From NCBI GenBank assembly GCA_021806565.1, contig JAJZXK010000001.1:1-32313 (forward strand): a stretch of 32,313 nucleotides of DNA, given 5' to 3'. Positions 8,156 to 15,868 of this stretch are shown piece by piece; positions within the stretch are counted from its first letter, which is position 1; each line of letters starts with the position of its first letter. The position numbers were made by a program, and so were the translations under genes. Source of the stretch: Bacillota bacterium (GTDB lineage: Bacteria; Bacillota; Sulfobacillia; RBS10-35; JAJYVN01). Below the pieces are notes generated by a model that was not told where the DNA came from, searched no databases, and saw only the letters and a list, made by a program, of their open reading frames with translations.

Positions 8156-9257
8156 ACGCTGCCGCGAGAGTGGCCGCAGATCTGGTCGGGCCGTCCGCTG
8201 GAAGTTTGCGCTCACCTGGACGGCGGCAGCGACCGTGGCCCTGTCCGGGTGTGGCCTATTGCCGAGTGAACCCGTGAGTATGGGTAACGTGCAGATCAAG
8301 TTGCCCCCGCCGCCGCCCTTACCCATGGTCGCAGTGCGCCAGGGTACCGTCTCTCTGACCGCCCAGGTGGCCGGACGCATCACGTCCACCCGCGTACAGA
8401 ATCTATACTTTCACGATCCCGGCCGGGTTGGCAGCGTCAACGTGCAGGACGGTTCGGTGGTGAAGGCTGGTCAGGTCTTGGCGTCGCTCTATACGGGGAC
8501 ATTGGCCTATCAGGTGCAAAGCGACGCACTGGCCGTCTCCCGTGCGCGCTTGGCGCTCGCCCAGGTTCAGCAGCAGGACCAACTCAACGCGCCCACCACC
8601 GCACAGGCTGCTTCCGCTCAAGCGCTCCAATTGCACCAGGCGACTTTGAACTTGAGGCAGGCTGAGTTGGTGCTCGCACAGATTCAGCGCCATACCGCCC
8701 ATACGGAAGTGATCGCTCCCTTTGCGGGTGTTGTTAACGATGTGGCGATCAGTCCCGGCGACATGGTGCAGGCCTTCGAAGTCGTCATGGACATCAGCGA
8801 TCCCAGCAGCCAGGCGTTCATCGTCAAATTGGACAGTACGACGGCGCAGGAGCTGACGATCGGCGCCCCCCTGACGTTGACGATGACGGCAGACCCCAAA
8901 GTCCGTCTTTCCGGTCGGGTGGCGTCTATCTTCATCCCCACATCGGCGCAGATCGCCGCCGCCGAACAGAGTGGGAACCCGAGCGGCATTCCGTCGGATC
9001 AGGCCACACTCCAGGTCAACGGTCTGGCGCAACAGCCGCCCCTGGGCGCCGCCTTCACCGCTACCATCCGCATACAGCAACAGAAGCAAGTCCTCTATGT
9101 TCCCTCGGATGCGGTGCGCCAGTTCAACGGCACCTCCTATGTGGAGTTGGATCGCAACGGTGTGTTGACGGAGCAACCGGTGCATCTGGGTCTGCAGGGT
9201 GACACCACCACGGCTATCGTGAGCGGTGTGCACGTCGGCGAGAAGGTCGTGGAATGA
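8148..9257 (+). CDS. Lipoprotein HlyD/MacA-type membrane-fusion adaptor
   Basis: Efflux adaptor subunit of 369 residues. ATG 8148 overlaps the end of the upstream ATPase gene and is preceded by GGAGGTG. The N-terminus has an Arg-rich stretch, a hydrophobic segment and a lipobox LSGC with Cys35, so the protein is probably lipid-anchored outside the membrane. Typical adaptor parts follow: a first half-lipoyl segment (VNVQDGSVVKAGQVLASLY, near 99-117), an alpha-hairpin rich in Gln/Ala/Leu (about 125-190), a second half-lipoyl segment (IAPFAGVVNDVAISPGDMV), a beta-barrel domain and a membrane-proximal domain (VLYVPSDAVRQF). The stop overlaps the start of the permease gene (ATGA). In monoderm bacteria such adaptors work with FtsX-type permeases without an outer-membrane channel. 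Confidence 0.92.
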   Translation: MAERCRESGRRSGRAVRWKFALTWTAAATVALSGCGLLPSEPVSMGNVQIKLPPPPPLPMVAVRQGTVSLTAQVAGRITSTRVQNLYFHDPGRVGSVNVQDGSVVKAGQVLASLYTGTLAYQVQSDALAVSRARLALAQVQQQDQLNAPTTAQAASAQALQLHQATLNLRQAELVLAQIQRHTAHTEVIAPFAGVVNDVAISPGDMVQAFEVVMDISDPSSQAFIVKLDSTTAQELTIGAPLTLTMTADPKVRLSGRVASIFIPTSAQIAAAEQSGNPSGIPSDQATLQVNGLAQQPPLGAAFTATIRIQQQKQVLYVPSDAVRQFNGTSYVELDRNGVLTEQPVHLGLQGDTTTAIVSGVHVGEKVVE

Positions 9258-12200
9258 TCAGCGGAGATGCACCGCCTCCCGCCCCATGGCGCCCGGCGAC
9301 GCGGCGGGGCGGATTGCTGTCTGACCTGCTCGCTGACATGCGCAGGCTGCCTGGTCAGGTGCGCGATCTGTTCCTCTTGGCCGGCCGACGCTTATGGGCA
9401 AGCCGCCGAGTTTTTGTCGGCCTGCAGATCGGGGTCATCGTCGCCGCTTCTGTGGCCGCAACGATACCGTTGTACAGCAACGGTGCTTTGATGCGCTTGC
9501 TTGCCTCGGAACTCAAACCGCAGAACGACCGACCCGCGGGTGCGGTGATGCTGCGCTATCTCCATCAGAGCGGCGACCAGTTCACGTCCAAGAAACTAGC
9601 GCGGTTGCAGGCCGTGGTGTCGACGCTGCCGGCCAGGGCGGGCATTGGCACGCACGGCGTGAACTTTTACATGGCGAGCACCCAGAGCTCGCTGGCGACG
9701 GACTCTCATTCGGCCGTTCCTGAAGATCCCTCGGTGCAGCGATCGGCGTTTTTTGAAGCGGAAGTCGGTTTCGCACACCACGTCCATCTGTTGGCGGGGA
9801 AGATGTACTCGGCCAAGCCGGGCCCGCATGGGACCTACCAGGCCATCGTGTCTCAGGAAACCGAGCGCAACCTTCATGTTCTGATCGGACAGACCTACCA
9901 TTTCTCCGAGACCGGAATGAGTAACCACGTCAACGTGCGTATCGTGGGAATATACAAGCGTTTGAATCGGGCTGGCGGATTTTGGCCTTATCAGTTCGAG
10001 AACAACAACCTCGTGGTCTCATCCGCCCTCTTCCAGAAGCAGTTGCTGTTCAACCAGAGGATCCCCCTGGAGGAGGCTACTTGGTATACAGTGCTGCGAC
10101 TGTCGCAGCTGGCGCCCTCCAATGCCCTGCACCTGATTGGTGCGTTGAATGCCTTCCAGACCGCAGGCGGGCAGGCGATGCCGCGGACGACCCTTGCCGT
10201 GTCACCGCTTTCCGAACTGCGCGCCTATGCGGCGCAACTCGGAGTGATGCAGCAGGAGATGCTGCTCATCAGCCTGCCGATCCTGGCGCTGACCGTGTAT
10301 TACATTGTGATGACGGCTGGACTGGCCATCTCCCAGGAACGCAACGAGATCGCCGTCCTGGTATCGCGGGGCGCGCACACCTGGCAAATCCTGTCTCTCT
10401 ACTTGGCAGAGTGGCTGATCATGGGAGCGGTTGCGATCGTGCTGGCGCCGCTTCCTGCGGCGCTCCTGACGGAGATCGTTGGTGCGAGCACGGGGTTCCT
10501 ATCGTTTGCGAACCGGCAGCCGCTGGCCCTCGTCCCGAATGCGACCATGTACGAATATGCGGTCGTGGCGGCCATCGGATCGTTGGCGGCGGCGATGCTG
10601 CCGGTGTGGAGCGCCACACGCCAGAGCATCATCGGTTACAAGCAGGATGCGGCGCGCCTGATGCGCGCGCCGGTATGGCGGCGCGCCTACCTGGACTTCA
10701 TCCTTGGCGGCATCGCCCTTTACGCGTGGCACACCTTCAGCCAGGACCGGGCCGCCGCCGCGGCTGCCCACAGCGGATCCTTTGCCCTTTCGCCGCTGCT
10801 GTATCTGGTGCCCGCGGTCTTCATGGCCGCGGCCGGCCTCTTTTTCGTACGCATCCTTCCGTACATCATCCGCGCCCTCGACGCCCTTGTCGGCCGCTAC
10901 GCCCCGCTGCCCCTGGTGGTCGCCGCCCGCCAACTGTCCCGCACGCCGGCGCAGTTCAGTCCGTTGATCTTCCTCTTGATTTTCACTGTCAGTCTGGGAT
11001 ACTACAGCGCCTCTGCGGCAAGGACGCTCAACGCCAACCTCGCTGACGCCCTGGCCTATCAGACCGGTAGCGACATCTCCCTCTATGAGGTATGGGCGCA
11101 ACAGGGTGTCTCAGCTCTGGGTACCTCGGCGTCTTCCGCCGGCCTTGAAACGCTGGGTGCGGGCGGGACTACGGGAGCGCTATCCACGACATCGACCCCT
11201 TCGTCAGGTGGTGGCACAAGCGCGTCTCTGCCCGCGCAAGGCGTACTGGGTGCGGCCGGCGGTGGGCCGCTCAGTTCCTCGAGCGCGACCCAGGCGCCCC
11301 CCCAGCAGTTTGGTGGCGTCGGTCAAGCGGTCGGGTTACTGCCGGGTCAGACGGTTCAGCCGTCCGCGTTGCTCAGTGGCCAGGCGGTGGCGGAGCCTCC
11401 CTTTGCTCCCAATCTCAAACAGCCGGGTGTAGTCTCGGCCGCTCGTGTCTTTCTGGAAAAGGCACGGGTGATCGTCGGGGGCCGCACGTATCCCCAGCCC
11501 GGGCAGTTGATGGCGATACAGCCGGCCCAGTTCTACCAGACCGCTTGGTGGAGGCCGGATCTGTCGCCCTATAGTTTCTTCGCTTACATGCAGGCACTTG
11601 GTACGCACTATAACGGAGTCCTGGTGTCTCGGAGTTTCCTCGCCAAGACATCGTTGCAGCCTGGGGACAGTGTTTCCCTGGCTCTGAGCGGTGGCCATGC
11701 GGTGGGCAGTTTCGAGGTGTTGGGCCCGATCGTGAACTGGCCGGGTGTGTATAGCAGTCGAGGTCCGATCTTCGTCGCCAACTGGGTATACGTGGAGAAT
11801 ACCTTCGGCGTCCAACCGTACTACGTCTGGTTCAAGACGAAGCCGTCCGCGAGCGTCGCGGCGATCGTCAAGGGACTGGAAAAGAGCAAACTGTTTGCGA
11901 CATCACCAGTGGATCGCCGCGTGCTGGTTGGCCAAGCCCACGCGCAGCCGGAGCGGACCGGGAGCAACGGTCTGCTGACGATTGGATTCCTTGTGGCATC
12001 CTTGCTCACGGTCCTTGGGTACCTCCTCTATGCGGTGCTGTCACTGCGCGGCCGCCTTCTGCAGATGGGGCTGATGCGCGCCATGGGGTTGACCCGGGCT
12101 GCGCTCTCGCTGTCGGTGGTCAGCGAGCAGGTCTTCTTGCTCTTGGCCGGCATTGCCGGCGGGTTGTATGTGGGGATTTGGACGGCCTTTCTCTACCTGC

Positions 12201-12379
12201 CGTTTTTTCAGTCAGCCACCGGCCCGGCGGTGCCGCCCTTCCTGGTGCTGGGTGCGGGACCGGACCTGTTACGCATGGGCGTTATCCTAGCCGTGCTGCT
12301 CGGGCTGGCGATTGCGGGCCTGTCCCAGTCGCTGCGCGGCCTGCGCATCGGGGAGGCCGTCAAGCTCGGGGAGGAGTGA
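9254..12379 (+). CDS. Double-FtsX ABC permease (1041 aa)
   Basis: A large exporter permease with two FtsX domains in one chain. A first span lies near residues 52-76 (FVGLQIGVIVAASVAATIPL), followed by an extracellular domain up to about 330. FtsX domain 1 covers about 335-460 and includes the conserved cytoplasmic run ISQERNEIAVLVSRG. Spans follow near 480-545 and a span at about 570-590 opens the second half. Residues about 616-716 are Gly/Ser/Thr-rich, low-complexity and probably extracellular. The C-terminal FtsX domain is at about 905-1036 (RLLQMGLMRAMGLTRAALSL). The ATG overlaps the adaptor stop, and a second ATPase gene starts 6 bp downstream. Being a fused double permease, it would have two different ATPase docking sites, which fits the two different ATPases encoded around it. 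Substrate unknown; lipids, glycans or peptides are possible. Confidence 0.9.
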   Translation: MISGDAPPPAPWRPATRRGGLLSDLLADMRRLPGQVRDLFLLAGRRLWASRRVFVGLQIGVIVAASVAATIPLYSNGALMRLLASELKPQNDRPAGAVMLRYLHQSGDQFTSKKLARLQAVVSTLPARAGIGTHGVNFYMASTQSSLATDSHSAVPEDPSVQRSAFFEAEVGFAHHVHLLAGKMYSAKPGPHGTYQAIVSQETERNLHVLIGQTYHFSETGMSNHVNVRIVGIYKRLNRAGGFWPYQFENNNLVVSSALFQKQLLFNQRIPLEEATWYTVLRLSQLAPSNALHLIGALNAFQTAGGQAMPRTTLAVSPLSELRAYAAQLGVMQQEMLLISLPILALTVYYIVMTAGLAISQERNEIAVLVSRGAHTWQILSLYLAEWLIMGAVAIVLAPLPAALLTEIVGASTGFLSFANRQPLALVPNATMYEYAVVAAIGSLAAAMLPVWSATRQSIIGYKQDAARLMRAPVWRRAYLDFILGGIALYAWHTFSQDRAAAAAAHSGSFALSPLLYLVPAVFMAAAGLFFVRILPYIIRALDALVGRYAPLPLVVAARQLSRTPAQFSPLIFLLIFTVSLGYYSASAARTLNANLADALAYQTGSDISLYEVWAQQGVSALGTSASSAGLETLGAGGTTGALSTTSTPSSGGGTSASLPAQGVLGAAGGGPLSSSSATQAPPQQFGGVGQAVGLLPGQTVQPSALLSGQAVAEPPFAPNLKQPGVVSAARVFLEKARVIVGGRTYPQPGQLMAIQPAQFYQTAWWRPDLSPYSFFAYMQALGTHYNGVLVSRSFLAKTSLQPGDSVSLALSGGHAVGSFEVLGPIVNWPGVYSSRGPIFVANWVYVENTFGVQPYYVWFKTKPSASVAAIVKGLEKSKLFATSPVDRRVLVGQAHAQPERTGSNGLLTIGFLVASLLTVLGYLLYAVLSLRGRLLQMGLMRAMGLTRAALSLSVVSEQVFLLLAGIAGGLYVGIWTAFLYLPFFQSATGPAVPPFLVLGAGPDLLRMGVILAVLLGLAIAGLSQSLRGLRIGEAVKLGEE

Positions 12380-12385
12380 TCGCCC

Positions 12386-13333
12386 GTGGCCGCCGTGGTG
12401 GAGGGAACCGAGTCACAGACCGGCGCGACGGTTCCGTTTGTGAACTGTGAGGAATTGGTGCGTATCTATAAGATCGCGGACCTGGAGGTCTTTGCGCTGC
12501 AGGGCCTAGACCTCCAGGTCGAGCGTGGCGAGATGATGGCCATCATCGGCAACAGCGGCAGCGGTAAGTCGACGCTGCTCAATATTCTGGGCGGCATCGA
12601 CCGCCCTTCGGCTGGTCGGGTCAGTGTCGGCGGCAAGGATCTGCTCAAGCTGTCCCGGAGCCAGATGCTGCGTTATCGTCGGGATGACGTCGGCTTCGTT
12701 TGGCAGAATCCCGGGCGGAATTTGGTCTCCTATCTTACGGTACGGCAGAACGTCGAGTTGCCCATGCTGCTTGCGGGCACACCCAGTGGGGCCGGACGCC
12801 GCTGGGCGGAAGAGTTGGTGGAACGGGTCGGCCTGGGGCACCGCATGGGGCACCATCTGGTGGAATTGTCCATGGGAGAACAGCAGCGGGTGGCGATCGC
12901 CATCGGGTTGGCGAACCGGCCGGCGCTCCTTTTGGCCGACGAACCGACGGGCTCGGTGGACAACGCCAATGCGACGGCGATTCTAGACGTTTTCCACCGA
13001 ATCAACCGCGAATACCACACCACGGTCATCATCGTGACGCACGATGTGCGGGTCTCGTCGGCCGTGGACCGAGTCGTCGGTATTCGGGACGGCAAGACCA
13101 GCGTCGAGTTTCTTCGCCAGCCTGCGCTACCGGCTTCCGAGCAGGGTGGCGACGAGCGCGGTGCGCATCAGGAGTTTGTGATGCTCGACCGAGCCGGTCG
13201 GTTGCAGCTACCGCATGAGTTTGTGGAGACGCTGGCGCTGCGGCGACGGGTACGGGTCGTGCTCGAAGAGGACCGCATCGTCGTCTTGCCGCAGGAGGGC
13301 GATGTGGCTGCCGAGGCGCAGCGCCGGGCCTGA
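12386..13333 (+). CDS. ABC transporter ATPase, MacB type, with AbrB-like C-terminal tail
   Basis: ATPase of 315 residues, about 75 longer than usual for the LolD/MacB group. Walker A is GNSGSGKST (near residues 55-63), the Q-loop is in FVWQNPGRN, Walker B is LLADEPTGSVD and the H-loop is in VTHD. The signature is LSMGEQQR rather than LSGGEQQR. After the ATPase core (to about 245), residues about 263-302 resemble an AbrB/MazE swapped-hairpin fold (VMLDRAGRLQLPHEFV, then a basic strand and RIVVLPQ). The start is GTG 12386, with GGGGAGGAG about 10 nt upstream. It directly follows the permease gene and probably forms an unequal ATPase pair with the product of the gene at 7433. The tail may be a regulatory or dimerisation module; that is inference. 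Confidence 0.9.
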   Translation: MAAVVEGTESQTGATVPFVNCEELVRIYKIADLEVFALQGLDLQVERGEMMAIIGNSGSGKSTLLNILGGIDRPSAGRVSVGGKDLLKLSRSQMLRYRRDDVGFVWQNPGRNLVSYLTVRQNVELPMLLAGTPSGAGRRWAEELVERVGLGHRMGHHLVELSMGEQQRVAIAIGLANRPALLLADEPTGSVDNANATAILDVFHRINREYHTTVIIVTHDVRVSSAVDRVVGIRDGKTSVEFLRQPALPASEQGGDERGAHQEFVMLDRAGRLQLPHEFVETLALRRRVRVVLEEDRIVVLPQEGDVAAEAQRRA

Positions 13334-13579
13334 AGCCTTTGGGGCGGAGTGCTGGGCGGCATATCACCCGAACCATCCACCGCAACCAGACGATTCCGAA
13401 TCTGCGGCCTGGCCGGGCCAAGAGGAATTGGCAAGGCGGGCGCGAAGACGTTCGGACCGGCCGCTGGGGCACGCAGACGAACCGCGCGAGGTGGGGGACG
13501 TCTTGACGGACGCTGGATGTTCTCGGGCCCGAATGACGGCGGACGCCGGCGGGCTCCGCCCTCGGGGGGGAGCGGCAAG
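13334..13579 (+). other. 246-bp gap before the NHL-YIP1 gene
   Basis: The reading frame of the next gene extends upstream through this gap, but the translation is Gly/Arg/Pro-rich without domain character and the signal peptide begins only at 13580. TTGACG at 13503-13508 resembles a -35 box, but no matching -10 was found at 16-18 bp. An internal promoter is possible but not shown. Confidence 0.35.
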
Positions 13580-15829
13580 GTGACGTTTCCGCGCAGGCTG
13601 CTCGCCCTGTTGGCATTCGTGTTGGTCGTCGTCGCGCCCGTGATGGCGTTGGCGGCGGTGCCCACGCTCTATTTCACCCAGGGCACCAATGGTATCCCCG
13701 TGCCGTCGCCCGCGCCGTACAAGCCCGTGAAGGCGATCTACACCGAGGTATTGACCTACCACGGCCGATCGCTGGGCCCCCTGCAGCAGGTCAACGACAT
13801 CTACATCGACAACTCGCCTCAGCACAACCTCTGGGTGGTGGACACCCAGGGCAATCGGGTGATAGAGCTCGCCCAGAATCCGAATAAGCACGGGGTCCCT
13901 CAGTACAACAAGGTCAAGATGGTCATCGGCTGGCCCACGCCGAAGGCCAAGAACAGCCCCTATGCTTTGAAGGGACCTCTTGGCGTTGCAGTCGGACCGC
14001 ACGGGATCGTCTACATCGCTGATACCGGTAACGGCCGGGTGGCCGCCTTCACCCCGAACGGGATCTTCCTCAAGGATCTCAACGTGACCACCTCCAAGTC
14101 GTTGCAGGCGCAAAACTTCAAGTTTGCGCCCGAACGGGTGGCTGTCGACGCTCGCGGCACGATTTACGTCGTCAATGCCGGTACACCATACGGTCTTGCG
14201 GAGTTCAATTCGAACGGTCAGTTCCTTGGGTTTTTCGCGCCTAACGTGTTGAGCTTCACCTCGACTCTGAAGTATCAAATTGCCAAGATCTTTCAGACGA
14301 AGGCCCAGAAGTCTCAGCAGGCGTCCGTCCTGCCTCCGGAAGTCAACAACGTCTATGTTGGGCCGGACGGGTACATCTACACGACGTCGGTTGATGTGGG
14401 AACGCGACAGATCCGGCGCCTCAACGATGTCGGCACAGATACGCTCAACCTGCCGGGAACGAACGTTAACTACGGCTTGCCGATCAGCGCTCTGCCCTTC
14501 TATGTGTTCCAAAACATCATGGAGTCGCACAACAGCGGCCCCGTGAGTCTCACGCCGCTCTTTGTCTCGATCGCCGCAAGCAAGACCGGGATCATCACCG
14601 CCCTGGACCAGTTGACCAACTACGTCTTCCAGTTCAGCCGCGGCGGCAAGTTGCTGTACACCTTCGGAGGTCTGGACAACGGCAACGGTGTCCTCGGCCT
14701 GTTTGAGCAACCGACGGCGGTTGCGGTCGCCCCGAAGGACGAAGTGTTGGTCTCGGATGCCCAGGAGAGCAACATCACGGTGTTCCAGCCGACGCGTTTC
14801 GGCCAGTTGGTGCAACAGGCGAGCCTTCTGTACAGTCAGGGGCACTACCGACAGGCGCAGAAGCCCTGGACGCAGGTGCTCGCCTACGACACGAACTACG
14901 ACTTGGCGCACGCGGAGCTGGGTAAGGGCTACTTGGCGCGGGGCGAGTTGCTGGGGAGCAACCCGTCGGTGCTGCCGACCGAACTGGGCTATTTCACCCA
15001 GGCTCTGCGGCAGTTTTACTTGGCCAACGACAAGCCTGATTACGGCACGGCTTTCTCCTGGTACCGCCACGACTGGATGCGCATCAACTTCAGTTGGGTC
15101 TTCCTCGGGTTCCTCGGGTTTTGGCTGGTGGTCTATCTGCTGATCAAGGTGGTCGCGCCGCGGTTGCGCGAGCATCCGATCGGGTTCCAGGGCGCATGGG
15201 CACGCAATCAGTTCGTGCGCGCTTTCCCGATGATGTGGCGCGTGATCAAGCATCCTGCCGAGGCATTCTTCCAGTTGAAGTACGAGGCACAGGGCACCCT
15301 CTATCAGGGGCTGCTGCTGATCGGCTTGGCGTATCTGATGCATCTGGGCAACCTCGCCCTGATCGCCTTTGATTTCTCCCCGCTCGTCAAAGGCCAGACG
15401 AACCTGCTGTATACCTCTTCCCAGTTCCTGCTGCCATTGGCGACGTGGGTAGTGGCGAACTACTTGGTCGGCGATCTTTACGAAGGCGAGGCGAACCTGG
15501 CCGAAGTGATCACCGGCAGCGCCTACGCCCTCGTGCCGTTCATCTTGCTGCAACTGCCGTTGGCCGCCGTCAGCCACAGCCTGGTGCCGACCGACCATAT
15601 CTACGGCGTCTTGGTGGCTTTGCAGCTGATCTGGGTCGGCTACCTGTTCTTCACACAGGTACGTGTGCTTCACAACCTGGAGTGGGTCCAGGCCTTCAAG
15701 GCGAGCATGATGACGCTCGTGGGCATCGGGGTCCTGTGGACCATGTTCGTGATCGTCTTCGGTTTGGGCCAACAGGCGGTTCTCTTCGTGCATCAGATCT
15801 ACCAGGAGATCATGCTCCTGCGTAGCTGA
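13580..15829 (+). CDS. NHL-repeat / TPR-like / YIP1-domain membrane protein
   Basis: A fusion protein of 749 residues. GTG 13580 gives a signal or anchor (FPRR, then a hydrophobic core to about residue 26) and has a GGGGGGAG ribosome site upstream. The outer part is a beta-propeller with NHL-type blades near residues 68-98, 130-168, 182-220 and 373-408 (patterns such as GVAVGPHGIVYIADTGNGRV and AVAVAPKDEVLVSDA). Residues about 409-460 contain a TPR-like pair of helices (LYSQGHYRQAQKPW, DLAHAELGKGYLARGE). A span at about 504-526 is followed by a YIP1-like domain (about 550-749) with several spans. It sits between the exporter genes and the DUF5696 gene, 40 bp before the latter. NHL propellers usually bind proteins or glycans, so a surface scaffold or sensor tied to the transport systems is plausible. 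Confidence 0.83.
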   Translation: MTFPRRLLALLAFVLVVVAPVMALAAVPTLYFTQGTNGIPVPSPAPYKPVKAIYTEVLTYHGRSLGPLQQVNDIYIDNSPQHNLWVVDTQGNRVIELAQNPNKHGVPQYNKVKMVIGWPTPKAKNSPYALKGPLGVAVGPHGIVYIADTGNGRVAAFTPNGIFLKDLNVTTSKSLQAQNFKFAPERVAVDARGTIYVVNAGTPYGLAEFNSNGQFLGFFAPNVLSFTSTLKYQIAKIFQTKAQKSQQASVLPPEVNNVYVGPDGYIYTTSVDVGTRQIRRLNDVGTDTLNLPGTNVNYGLPISALPFYVFQNIMESHNSGPVSLTPLFVSIAASKTGIITALDQLTNYVFQFSRGGKLLYTFGGLDNGNGVLGLFEQPTAVAVAPKDEVLVSDAQESNITVFQPTRFGQLVQQASLLYSQGHYRQAQKPWTQVLAYDTNYDLAHAELGKGYLARGELLGSNPSVLPTELGYFTQALRQFYLANDKPDYGTAFSWYRHDWMRINFSWVFLGFLGFWLVVYLLIKVVAPRLREHPIGFQGAWARNQFVRAFPMMWRVIKHPAEAFFQLKYEAQGTLYQGLLLIGLAYLMHLGNLALIAFDFSPLVKGQTNLLYTSSQFLLPLATWVVANYLVGDLYEGEANLAEVITGSAYALVPFILLQLPLAAVSHSLVPTDHIYGVLVALQLIWVGYLFFTQVRVLHNLEWVQAFKASMMTLVGIGVLWTMFVIVFGLGQQAVLFVHQIYQEIMLLRS

Positions 15830-15868
15830 TGGCGGACCGGGTCTGTCTGTGGCAGGGAAAGGTGGCGG

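Noticed and set aside
13503-13532. Promoter with TTGACG before the NHL-YIP1 gene
   Set aside because: No acceptable -10 element occurs 16-18 bp downstream.
13364-15793. An 809-codon open frame on the minus strand opposite the NHL-YIP1 gene
   Set aside because: Translation is His/Arg/Asp/Gln-rich without domain or signal character; such long mirror frames are common opposite GC-rich genes. The plus-strand gene has clear repeats and membrane spans.
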